From positions 1 through 64,000 of the forward strand of contig NZ_FOTP01000009.1 of the NCBI RefSeq assembly GCF_900114605.1: a stretch of DNA of 64,000 nt, in the 5' to 3' direction. The notes under the pieces are model-generated. The model made no database searches, was not told where the DNA came from, and was given only the letters and a program-made list of their open reading frames with translations. The stretch comes from Bradyrhizobium sp. NFR13. Lineage in GTDB: Bacteria > Pseudomonadota > Alphaproteobacteria > Rhizobiales > Xanthobacteraceae. Below are positions 8,568 through 14,709 of this stretch, in pieces. Made by a program: the position numbers and the translations under genes. Position 1 is the stretch's first letter. Every line of letters starts with the position of its first letter.

Positions 8568-8783
8568 GGTCTTCGACGCAGAACCCGAATAGCCAACAAT
8601 CCGATAGCTACGGGGACTAGTCCGATCAGTAGGGCACACGCCACCGAGACAAGAAGATGAACGTAAGCGCCGCGCCATCCTCCCACTTGGTATTTCAACG
8701 CAACCCGGCCTGCGTCACCCAAGCTCCAAAATAGGACTACGGAGAAGCCCCACAAGTACGAGCAACCAAGTTCTAGCGCTCAT
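8561..8783 (-). pseudogene. Small two-span membrane protein gene broken by a +1 frameshift
   Basis: The natural start is the ATG at 8783 (MSARTWLLVLVG) with an AGAGGCAG ribosome-binding site. In that frame translation stops after 22 codons. Removing one base from the C-run at 8748-8751 (GGGG on the coding strand) restores a single frame of about 74 residues: MSARTWLLVLVGFSVVLFW, a short polar loop, then a second span (LLVSVACALLIGLVPVAIG) and a basic end RRRPN. The last codon and stop (AAC TAG) belong to repeat A copy 2. Either the gene is inactivated, it uses frameshifting at the G-run, or there is a sequence error. Confidence 0.65.
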
Positions 8784-8817
8784 TGTCTGCCTCTAAAGCC
8801 TCCCAAATAAACCGTGC

Positions 8818-8840
8818 GAGGCCGCCCACTGAGGCGGCCT
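8818..8840 (+). repeat. Repeat B, copy 1 (hairpin next to a stop codon)
   Basis: The unit GAGGCCGCCCACTGAGGCGG followed by CCT can fold with an AGGCCGCC/GGCGGCCT stem. Its last base is also the first base of the stop codon (on the plus strand) of the minus-strand gene ending at 8840. It shares the core CCACTGAGGC with repeat A. Confidence 0.75.
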
Positions 8841-9100
8841 TACGTTCTATAGATCGCTTTGTCGGTTGCGTTAATGAGGTCGTCGATTGCCGCCCTCTCA
8901 GCATCCGTGAGTTGCTCACGATCCATGGCGCGGACGGCTCTTAGGCCGTCTGCTAATTCGGCCCATCCATCAGTCAAACCGTTGAAGCCTAAATATGGGC
9001 CCAGAACGCGAGATAAGGGCCGAAGTGATCGCCTGTCGCACCATCCATCCACTAGTGCTTTCAGCGTCGTCTGAAATTCATCGTATGATTTGTAAGTCAA
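8840..9100 (-). CDS. Small uncharacterised protein, 86 aa, immunity-like context
   Basis: The product is soluble and mainly helical. It contains DGWCDRRSLRPLSRVL, then LTDGWAELADGLRAVRAM and a closing helix with LTDAERAAIDDLI. From memory, the pairing of WCDRR..L.PL..VL with LTDGWAEL recurs in small proteins often found among immunity genes, but no function is known. The start is a TTG at 9100 with CAGGGA upstream. The stop abuts repeat B copy 1. It is likely an orphan immunity or accessory gene. Confidence 0.65.
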   Translation of the reverse strand: MTYKSYDEFQTTLKALVDGWCDRRSLRPLSRVLGPYLGFNGLTDGWAELADGLRAVRAMDREQLTDAERAAIDDLINATDKAIYRT

Positions 9101-9119
9101 AGCGATCCCTGCCGTAAAT

Positions 9120-9150
9120 CAAACTAGGCGACTACTATCGAAAACAGGCC
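9120..9150 (+). repeat. Repeat A, degenerate copy 3
   Basis: Plus-strand CAAACTAGGCGACTACTATC followed by GAAAACAGGCC keeps both ends of repeat A with a diverged middle. It lies in the gap between the genes starting at 9100 and ending at 9177. An adjacent dyad, TGAGACG-AA-CGTCTCA, spans 9163-9178 and runs into the end of the next gene. Confidence 0.6.
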
Positions 9151-9176
9151 ATCTCCTTTTGAGTGAGACGAACGTC

Positions 9177-9545
9177 TCAAGCTGGCGGCATCCCTCGGAG
9201 TTCGAAATCAAGCGCTGTAAAATTCAGATCCGACGTGCCCTCTAGATTCATGGTGTATCCCTCCAAAAAATCTACGTAGCCGTCGTTCAGCCAAAGTATA
9301 AACCCAAGAGCATCCTCCACGCCATTTACCTTTGCGGCAATGTAGCATTGCCGCGTATCGCTTTTGATCGATGGTGCAGCGGCCCTCTCAACTGAGAAGT
9401 ATGTATAAAATCCCGCACCTGTATTCTCGCGATTCAGAACAGAGGCATTAGTAGTTTGCGCCCGCAGCGCGGCCGCGTCCTCGCGAGCTAACTGATTGCC
9501 ATGCTCTTGCAGCACGGCCGCTTCGAGCGGTGTTAGGCTAGCCAC
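9177..9545 (-). CDS. Small soluble protein, 122 aa, immunity-like
   Basis: Recognisable elements are an N-terminal helix TPLEAAVLQEHG, a strand region TGAGFYTYFSVER, then GVEDALGFILWLNDGYVDFL followed by EGYTMNLEG. I recall this order (TG.GF.T.F ... G..GF.L...DG....LEGYT) from a widespread family of small proteins often seen in immunity-type neighbourhoods; no biochemical role is known to me. The start is GTG at 9545 with AGAGGA 7 nt upstream; a stop just upstream in frame rules out a longer form. Repeat B copy 2 lies directly upstream. Confidence 0.7.
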   Translation of the reverse strand: MASLTPLEAAVLQEHGNQLAREDAAALRAQTTNASVLNRENTGAGFYTYFSVERAAAPSIKSDTRQCYIAAKVNGVEDALGFILWLNDGYVDFLEGYTMNLEGTSDLNFTALDFELRGMPPA

Positions 9546-9559
9546 TTTTTAATCCTCTA

Positions 9560-9582
9560 AGGCCGCCTCAGTGGGCGGCCTC
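9560..9582 (-). repeat. Repeat B, copy 2
   Basis: The same 23-bp unit as at 8818-8840, inverted relative to it and identical over its full length. It lies upstream of the GTG-started gene at 9545; its downstream flank (TTAGAGGA) supplies that gene's ribosome-binding site. Confidence 0.75.
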
Positions 9583-9712
9583 TTTGCAACAGAGGCTAGG
9601 TCTGGGCCTGATCCTGTTTCCCCAGACGGTGCCCAAGTCCCTGAGCTCGGTCAGCCTTGCGGCCTCGAAGCTTCATTCGAAGCCGGACCCTTCCCCTCTG
9701 TCGAACCATTTC

Positions 9713-9774
9713 TAAACTAGGCGGCTACCCATTTCAAACTAGGCCACCGAAGCCGGAAACGGCCAGCGCCACCC
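9713..9774 (+). repeat. Repeat A, copy 4, with a tandem partial copy
   Basis: AAACTAGGCGGCTACCCATT at 9713-9732 is followed by CAAACTAGGCCACCGAAGCC and GGAAACGGCC at 9735 onward, giving two direct starts of repeat A 22 nt apart. The gene ending at 9788 stops in a related sequence (AACTGACACACG on the minus strand). The remaining gap (9583-9712) shows only a short dyad around CGAAGCTTCATTCGAAG. Confidence 0.65.
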
Positions 9775-9787
9775 ATTCGGTCGTGTG

Positions 9788-10087
9788 TCAGTTTGAAGTT
9801 TCTTTGCGACCTTGATCGCTGCCCGCGCTCCTGCTGTGGCGCACGTAGGCGGGGAGGCGGATAGTGCCATAGGCGAGAGACCCTAAGGGGATCGCGAAGT
9901 ACCAGTCAAGGCGCCCAAGACTATCAGCCGCAATCACGACGGCGGAAGCGACGATGACCGCGGCGGCCTGATTCCACCGGGCGCCGATCACACCCACTTG
10001 CTTTACTGAGCGAAGGTAAACCCCCACTGCCAGCGAAACTACAGCCACGACTGCTGCGCCAATAACCGGAATCCACGCGTCTTTCAT
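9788..10087 (-). CDS. Small membrane protein with about three spans, 99 aa
   Basis: Hydrophobic segments occur at about residues 6-25 (IPVIGAAVVAVVSLAVGVYL), 40-55 (QAAAVIVASAVVIAAD) and 62-78. The C-terminal tail is basic and ends KETSN. No family is recognised. Its stop TGA falls in AACTGAC, resembling the repeat A start. Small membrane proteins of this type occur among immunity genes against membrane-active toxins, but that role is only inferred. Confidence 0.6.
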   Translation of the reverse strand: MKDAWIPVIGAAVVAVVSLAVGVYLRSVKQVGVIGARWNQAAAVIVASAVVIAADSLGRLDWYFAIPLGSLAYGTIRLPAYVRHSRSAGSDQGRKETSN

Positions 10088-10139
10088 ATCTTAGTTCACG
10101 TCCCTCGCGGAGCTTGCCGCTCTTTATGCGTCACGCATC

Positions 10140-10577
10140 CTACCTGCTGGAGTTCTCCAACTCTCTCCTGTAGCGGTCAAATATCTCGACTTCTGCAGCC
10201 TCACGGTCAGTCAATCTGTCATAAAAATACTCATCAGCGACCCACTCGGGAAATGACAGGAGAAAGCGCTCTGGGAGGTCGCTTCTTGCAGCGTAAACGC
10301 CTACTCGCCATGATTCTGGAATACTTGAGTCGGATACTTCGAATAGACCCGCAGGATTCCAGACTGGATAGTAGACGAAATGTTCGTCACAAATGTAGTA
10401 CCAAATAGCTCCCGCGCGCAACGTCACGCCGTATATGATGTATTCCTTTCCAACAATCAGGGGGAACAAGCGGTCCCAGTCATTGCCATGACCCCTGACA
10501 CATTCTGTCCGGACTTCGGGAGCCAGATCGATTGCCGACCTACTGATGCATGTGGCTTTCACGGGATCATTCCGCAT
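10140..10577 (-). CDS. Uncharacterised soluble protein, 145 aa, immunity-like
   Basis: The chain contains LFPLIVGKEYIIYGVTL, then IWYYICDEHFVYYPVWNPAG followed by LFEVSD, then FPEWVADEYFYDRLTD and EVEIFDRYRREL. The dense aromatic and acidic content and the order (GKEY..YG, YICDE, YP.W.P..LFE, FPEW) recall small proteins annotated next to toxin modules, but I cannot name the family with certainty. The frame is clean. Codon use is weaker in third-position G/C than the flanking chromosome, consistent with transfer. The gap 10578-10767 has no supported gene. Confidence 0.65.
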   Translation of the reverse strand: MRNDPVKATCISRSAIDLAPEVRTECVRGHGNDWDRLFPLIVGKEYIIYGVTLRAGAIWYYICDEHFVYYPVWNPAGLFEVSDSSIPESWRVGVYAARSDLPERFLLSFPEWVADEYFYDRLTDREAAEVEIFDRYRRELENSSR

Positions 10578-10767
10578 TGTTTGAACTTAACTGTTCCGTC
10601 TAACCGCTGGACCTGGCCTCTCGAACAGCCGTCATGTATTGACGTCCATGTCGGCTCCGGAGTCAACGAGTTGGTCAAGGCGAAGTAGGAGGGGGACGAC
10701 GAGATACGGCTTGGGACATTAAGGGTCGGGCTGCATCCCGATTCAGAAAAAATTGCTAATACTCAAG

Positions 10768-10789
10768 AGGTCGCCCACTGAGGCGGCCT
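10768..10789 (+). repeat. Repeat B, copy 3
   Basis: AGGTCGCCCACTGAGGCGGC followed by CT differs from the other copies by one base (T for C), which weakens the stem at one pair. It is followed by AAAAAA and lies 17 nt before the ATG of the plus-strand gene at 10807. Confidence 0.7.
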
Positions 10790-10806
10790 AAAAAAGATGT
10801 AGCGAA

Positions 10807-11127
10807 ATGTGGGTTGTCGTTGTCCTAACTATCTTGGTTATCGCGGTAATTTGGCTGCGATCAAGCGCTGCCCGAATTGATAAGCAAAAGGCCCAAGGCG
10901 TTTATGCCGATAAGTTTGTATATGTGGAGGATGACGGGACGGCACGGGAGTTGGGTGCCCACGAAACCGAACACCTGAATACAACGTTTCACCCCACGGA
11001 TGGAGCGCGGCCCTACATCAAGACGCGCTATAAGCAGCTAACTCCCGACGGGAAAATTGGTGGCTTTCTTTTGCGGCGCAAATTGCCATCCAATATCCAA
11101 ATCAGGCCACTGCCGTTCTCAAACTAG
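10807..11127 (+). CDS. Small membrane-anchored protein, 106 aa
   Basis: An N-terminal span (MWVVVVLTILVIAVIWLRSS) is followed by a soluble domain of about 85 aa with YADKFVYVEDDGTARELGA, LNTTFHPTDGARPYIKTRY and LTPDGKIGGFLLRRKLP. The FVYV.DDG.ARELD / FHP.DGARPYIK.RY pattern recurs in small proteins of unknown role (from memory). Its final codon and TAG stop (AAC TAG) are the first bases of repeat A copy 5, as for the broken gene ending at 8561. It is the only plus-strand member of the array. Confidence 0.7.
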   Translation: MWVVVVLTILVIAVIWLRSSAARIDKQKAQGVYADKFVYVEDDGTARELGAHETEHLNTTFHPTDGARPYIKTRYKQLTPDGKIGGFLLRRKLPSNIQIRPLPFSN

Positions 11128-11157
11128 GCCACTGAGGCCGGAAACAGGCCAGTACCC
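11120..11157 (+). repeat. Repeat A, copy 5
   Basis: CAAACTAGGCCACTGAGGCC, then GGAAACAGGCC and AGTACCCG. Copy 1 at 8277-8313 matches it with one mismatch over 37 bp but in inverted orientation, so the array 8277-11157 is bounded by near-identical inverted repeats. The stretch 11158-11387 beyond it has no supported gene. Confidence 0.8.
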
Positions 11158-11387
11158 GATTTCGCGTGTTTATGCTGGCACTCCGGAGACCTTACGCGGG
11201 CCGGTAGAAGGGCATGCTACCTATGGCACGGTATATGGAGCTGGCGTGAACAAGCACTCATTTTGGGATAGCTTGGTCCTGACGCGACAATCCCAATATT
11301 TCTCCACCATGATGCCCGCTATCAAAATAGCGAAACATACGAGACAAAACACCGCTAGCAGACTGTCTGCTTTCATGACCGTCATTT

Positions 11388-12320
11388 CTAATGCACTCGC
11401 TCGACTCGAGGTTCTGCCCCGATGAACCTAATGTCTATTGGCCCGCCAATCCCCGAACTGGCCGGCTTCGTTGCAGTCATGCGAGACGCGGCACCAATCA
11501 AGTCCTTAGCAAGGTCAATTGCCGTCTGTTTCGGTGTCTCTGCTGTTTTCATGAACGATGTGTGCGGGAAATTACCAATCAGACTTTTTGTCGTTTCCGC
11601 GCTGGGCTGTGAAGCAAACGTCGGCAGCACTTCGGTCATAAGGTAATCGACCTCTCCAAAAACTAGAGGTTCCGAGACATCGTCCGGCCCAAACTTTGCA
11701 TGAGTCACATCGTTGATCAGAAGCTGCTTCAGGTCCGGTGAAATCTTCAATTCTAGACTTCGCACGTATGACGTAGCGGTTTCGGGATCAAATGATGCGA
11801 GGACGACTGATGAGGCAAATATGTCGCCAGAAGCTTGCGGGGATCGATAAGGATGAGCGGTGTAGTAAGAGAAGAGCGCATTGTGCAGATAATTTGCTAA
11901 GTCGGTCGCGTCGAACTGACGAAGGTCTACGTCACCAGCATTTTGCTCTACCCACATTTTTGCAACCTCGCCGATATCGAAGTCTCGGGGAGTGGATTTT
12001 ACATACCCACAGATGTCTTGTGCCGCAATAATACTTAAAGGATAAAAGCCGCGCCGACCGGTAACAGCGATGATGAAGCGACCTGGCAACGCTGGCTCCA
12101 AAATCTTCTCGGCGGCGTCGCAAAACGATGCTGATTCCGTAACGTTGCGACTTACGGTCTGACGGGTGTCAGAAGCAAAAATGAGCCCGTCTTTTGACGC
12201 CATGACAACTACAAGCGTTCCTTGAGATACAAGACCAAGTGGACCAGCGTAATTGAAAAACCATACTAGGAAATATGCCGCACAAAGAGCAATCGCCCCT
12301 CCGACTAGCTTCAAGGCCAT
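11388..12320 (-). CDS. Membrane-anchored proteasome-like Ntn-hydrolase protein, 310 aa
   Basis: Residues 5-25 form a membrane span (LVGGAIALCAAYFLVWFF). Then comes SQGTLVVVMASKDGLIFASD followed by TRQT, which has the look of a proteasome beta or HslV N terminus. Taking Thr35 as the catalytic Thr1 places an Asp at 51 (exactly +16, like Asp17), and AEKI with Lys72 fits the Lys33 position after a five-residue insert. Gly34-Thr35 is the expected autoprocessing bond. RFIIAVTG matches the next core strand. With one positive charge before the span the catalytic part would face the periplasm. The remaining 200 residues match nothing I know. The ATG at 12320 follows GGGGATTTAGAG. An inactive structural homologue cannot be excluded. 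Confidence 0.6.
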   Translation of the reverse strand: MALKLVGGAIALCAAYFLVWFFNYAGPLGLVSQGTLVVVMASKDGLIFASDTRQTVSRNVTESASFCDAAEKILEPALPGRFIIAVTGRRGFYPLSIIAAQDICGYVKSTPRDFDIGEVAKMWVEQNAGDVDLRQFDATDLANYLHNALFSYYTAHPYRSPQASGDIFASSVVLASFDPETATSYVRSLELKISPDLKQLLINDVTHAKFGPDDVSEPLVFGEVDYLMTEVLPTFASQPSAETTKSLIGNFPHTSFMKTAETPKQTAIDLAKDLIGAASRMTATKPASSGIGGPIDIRFIGAEPRVERVH

Positions 12321-12372
12321 CTCTAAATCCCCAAATTTCTTCTATACTGAATTCAACGTCGCGCCTCGTTGG

Positions 12373-12630
12373 TCAAGGATGCGGAAACATGATCGAGGCG
12401 GCTTGGAATAGCGCGGCAACAGCGGCGGCGATCGCCGCGTAAGCGCTCCAAGTCGACTGCTTTTGGAGGCTGGCAGTTACGTCGAATTTCCTGCCATTTT
12501 TCGAAATGATCAAATTGTCGGTTCTCGTTCCAACTTGGTCATCAGCATAAACTTCGGCTTTCGCAGAGTAGAGTCATAAGCTGGCCGCGACTACGGCTGC
12601 GACGGCACTGCCCACTTCAAAAAATCTCAT
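12373..12630 (-). pseudogene. Small two-span membrane protein gene with an internal TGA
   Basis: From the ATG at 12630 the frame reads MRFFEVGSAVAAVVAASL, then TGA at 12576-12574, and continues without another stop for 66 codons: LYSAKAEVYADDQVG, a polar middle, and a final span around STWSAYAAIAAAVAALFQAA. A family I recall has an N-terminal VAAGLWLYSA-like span and a C-terminal QSRWSAWAA..AA..A.LQA span, so the TGA sits where Trp (TGG) is expected. The simplest view is a single G-to-A nonsense mutation in an otherwise intact 85-codon gene. Readthrough or sequence error are alternatives. It lies between and in line with the genes at 12772 and 11388. Confidence 0.7.
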
Positions 12631-12771
12631 GTCGGTCCCTTATTCGAAAGAGCAGAGGGGGCGCGCGGCGAAAACGAATGCGCGGACCCACGCGAGTTTG
12701 AGGTGGCTAGTTCGTCTCGAAGGGCCCGTCTTGCTCTTGCTGCCCGGGCGGCTTTTGCAGTTTCTCAAATG

Positions 12772-13275
12772 TTACTTTTTGAGGGCTGAGACCAATCCAA
12801 TCAGTGCGCCCACGGTGCCAATCATAGTAGTGCTGGCAAGGCCGATTATTTTCAATCGCAGTTCCCAGCGCTCATTTTGTTCTTGCCGAATTGCCCGGCG
12901 CAGATAAATCAGCCCCTCTCGAGACAGGCAGTAGCCGGTAGCGGTTTCCAGCCAGAGGTCTTCGTCATTCTCGTCTGGCGTTGGTACTCTAAGCCGGGCG
13001 GCTTTGCGCATTACATAGCGAGATTCTAGGTCTGCAATTTTTTCATAGACCTGCCGCTTCTCTTCCCACAGGGCCTGATCGAACTCAGGCTTCTCGGCAC
13101 CGGCTCTCACGGAAGCCTCGGCTCTTAATTGATATTTCTCTTCGATCCTATCGTAAGCACGCTCCAAACGTCGGAGCTCTAATCGGTATCGAATTCCGTT
13201 CAACACTTGATCATCCGGTTGAAGAACTGGAGCGAGCTTGATCTTAACGAGAACGTCGGCCGAACCAAAGGACAA
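12772..13275 (-). CDS. Coiled-coil protein with a C-terminal membrane anchor, 167 aa
   Basis: Residues about 25-95 are charged and heptad-like (LELRRLERAYDRIEEKYQL; WEEKRQVYEKIADLESRY), followed by YCLSREGLIYLRRAIRQEQ and a last hydrophobic span (IIGLASTTMIGTVGALIGLV) ending ALKK. This is the form of a tail-anchored coiled-coil protein; I recall relatives in Rhizobiales with a similar YLT..G...LR..IR.EQ.ERW segment before the span. The function is unknown. It is the gene nearest to the tRNA and may be cotranscribed with the two genes that follow it. The start may be a few codons internal; no strong ribosome-binding site was seen. Confidence 0.65.
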   Translation of the reverse strand: MSFGSADVLVKIKLAPVLQPDDQVLNGIRYRLELRRLERAYDRIEEKYQLRAEASVRAGAEKPEFDQALWEEKRQVYEKIADLESRYVMRKAARLRVPTPDENDEDLWLETATGYCLSREGLIYLRRAIRQEQNERWELRLKIIGLASTTMIGTVGALIGLVSALKK

Positions 13276-13348
13276 CCAATTGTGTGGCGGTTCGTGTGGC
13301 GGAGAAATTGGCGGTGATATCCAAGGTGAATTAACTATCTGAAATCAT

Positions 13349-13424
13349 TGGTGGGCCCGGCAGGACTCGAACCTGCAACCAGACCGTTATGAGCGGTCGG
13401 CTCTAACCATTGAGCTACAGGCCC
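13349..13424 (-). tRNA. tRNA-Ile (CAU anticodon, lysidine-modified type)
   Basis: The 76-nt minus-strand sequence folds as a complete cloverleaf: acceptor GGGCCTG with CGGGCCC, anticodon stem GACCG/CGGTC enclosing CTCATAA, T arm GCAGG-TTCGAGT-CCTGC, and an encoded CCA end. The anticodon is CAU. Overall sequence and the CTCATAA loop resemble tRNA-Ile2 (E. coli ileX), in which lysidine changes decoding to AUA, rather than the Met tRNAs. The accessory stretch lies directly downstream of its 3' end, the usual position for tRNA-targeted islands. Confidence 0.9.
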
Positions 13425-13583
13425 CGCCGGCGTCCAGCGGGCGTGGGAACCGGGGACGGCGGTGCAGGCATTCCTTATATCGGTCGTCGCCGGTGGGCAA
13501 TGCCGCGTTCCCATGGCGGTCAGCAGTTCTCTGCTGCTGCCCGCCATGGACGCCGTGAGCGCCTGGACAAGCGGGCGTTGAGC

Positions 13584-14561
13584 TCAGTCGACCGACACGC
13601 CGGCGAATTCCACCACCTTGCGCCATTTCTCGGTTTCGGCGGCGACGAGCTTGCCGAATTCGGCCGGGGTCATCGGCTTCGGAACACCACCGACTTCGGC
13701 GAGGCGGGCGACCAGCTTGGGATCCTTCAGCGCTTCGTCGACGGCCTTGTTCAGCGTCTCGATCACCTCGGGCGGCGTGCCCTTCGGCGCGGAGATGCCA
13801 TAGAAGCCGACGGACTCGAAGCCCGGGACGGTCTCGGCAATGGCCGGGACGTCTGGCACGCTGGGCCAGCGCTGCGGCGAGGTGACGCCGAGCGCACGCA
13901 CGGTGCCGCCGCGTGACTGTTCGAGCGCCGTCGGCAGATTGTCGAAGATCAACTGCACCTTGTTGGAAATGATATCAGGGAAGGCGATGGCCGAGCCGCG
14001 ATAGGGCACGTGGATCATGTCGCATTTGGTCATCGCCTTGAACAATTCGGCCGACATATGCACCGAGGTGCCGTTGCCCGATGAAGCATAGGAGATCTTG
14101 CCGGGATTGGCCTTGCAGTAGTCGATGAACTCCTGCACCGACTTCACCGGCATTCCGTTCGACACCACCAGCATATTGGTGAGCTGCATGATGCTGGCGA
14201 CAGGCACGGTGTCGCGGATGAAATCATAAGGCAGCTTCTTGTACAGCGAGGCCGAAATCGCGTTATTCGGCGCGACGAACAGCAGCGTATAGCCATCCGG
14301 TGCCGAAGTGACAGCCGCGGCAGCGGCGAGGTTGCCGCCGGAGCCTGCGCGGTTCTCAACGATGAATTGCTGGCCGAAATGATCCGACAGCCACTGGCTC
14401 ATGATGCGCGCCACGATATCGACGGGGCCACCCGCGGCGAAGCCGATCAGCCAGCGCACGGGGCGATCCGGATAGCCTGCAGCGGAGGCGGGAAGGGTTG
14501 TCGTGGCGAGGCTGGCGAAGCCGACGAGACACAGCACAGCAGCACGCAGAAAAGCGATCAT
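13584..14561 (-). CDS. Bug/TctC-type periplasmic substrate-binding protein
   Basis: The 325-aa product has a signal peptide (ending near ASAAG) and the tripartite tricarboxylate receptor pattern: YPDRPVRWLIGFAAGGPVDI, VENRAGSGGNLAA, PDGYTLLF, then KISYASSGNGTSVHMSAELF. Such proteins bind organic acids in the periplasm for TctAB transporters or act as free sensors. No tctA or tctB gene is adjacent, as for most bug genes. The ATG at 14561 follows GGGAGGG; the ten residues upstream lack a ribosome-binding site. An imperfect hairpin (CATGGCGG...CCGCCATG, 13512-13548) lies between it and the tRNA. Confidence 0.93.
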   Translation of the reverse strand: MIAFLRAAVLCLVGFASLATTTLPASAAGYPDRPVRWLIGFAAGGPVDIVARIMSQWLSDHFGQQFIVENRAGSGGNLAAAAAVTSAPDGYTLLFVAPNNAISASLYKKLPYDFIRDTVPVASIMQLTNMLVVSNGMPVKSVQEFIDYCKANPGKISYASSGNGTSVHMSAELFKAMTKCDMIHVPYRGSAIAFPDIISNKVQLIFDNLPTALEQSRGGTVRALGVTSPQRWPSVPDVPAIAETVPGFESVGFYGISAPKGTPPEVIETLNKAVDEALKDPKLVARLAEVGGVPKPMTPAEFGKLVAAETEKWRKVVEFAGVSVD

Positions 14562-14709
14562 AATCCCTCCCAGAGATGAAAGTCGCGGCATTGATGCGCG
14601 ACGTCGTTCGATCGGGCTTGCCGCCCGTTACCTCCATGCTTTCATAGAATTCGGATTTTGCCTACAAGCATGGTTCAACGATACAGGCCGATCGACGTCA
14701 GGGTGCCCC

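Noticed and set aside
9705-9800. Terminal repeats of an IS21-like insertion sequence
   Set aside because: The CAAACTGAC-like stretches recall such termini, but no istA or istB remnant or target duplication was seen.
8277-11157. Integron cassette array with attC sites
   Set aside because: Genes followed by a shared repeat suggest cassettes, but repeat A lacks attC symmetry (no RYYYAAC/GTTRRRY pair), one gene is reversed and no integrase gene is in the window.
11158-11387. Possible coding remnant YAGTPETLRGPVEGHATYG
   Set aside because: The frame is open for a stretch but has no start, no recognised family and runs antisense into the next gene.
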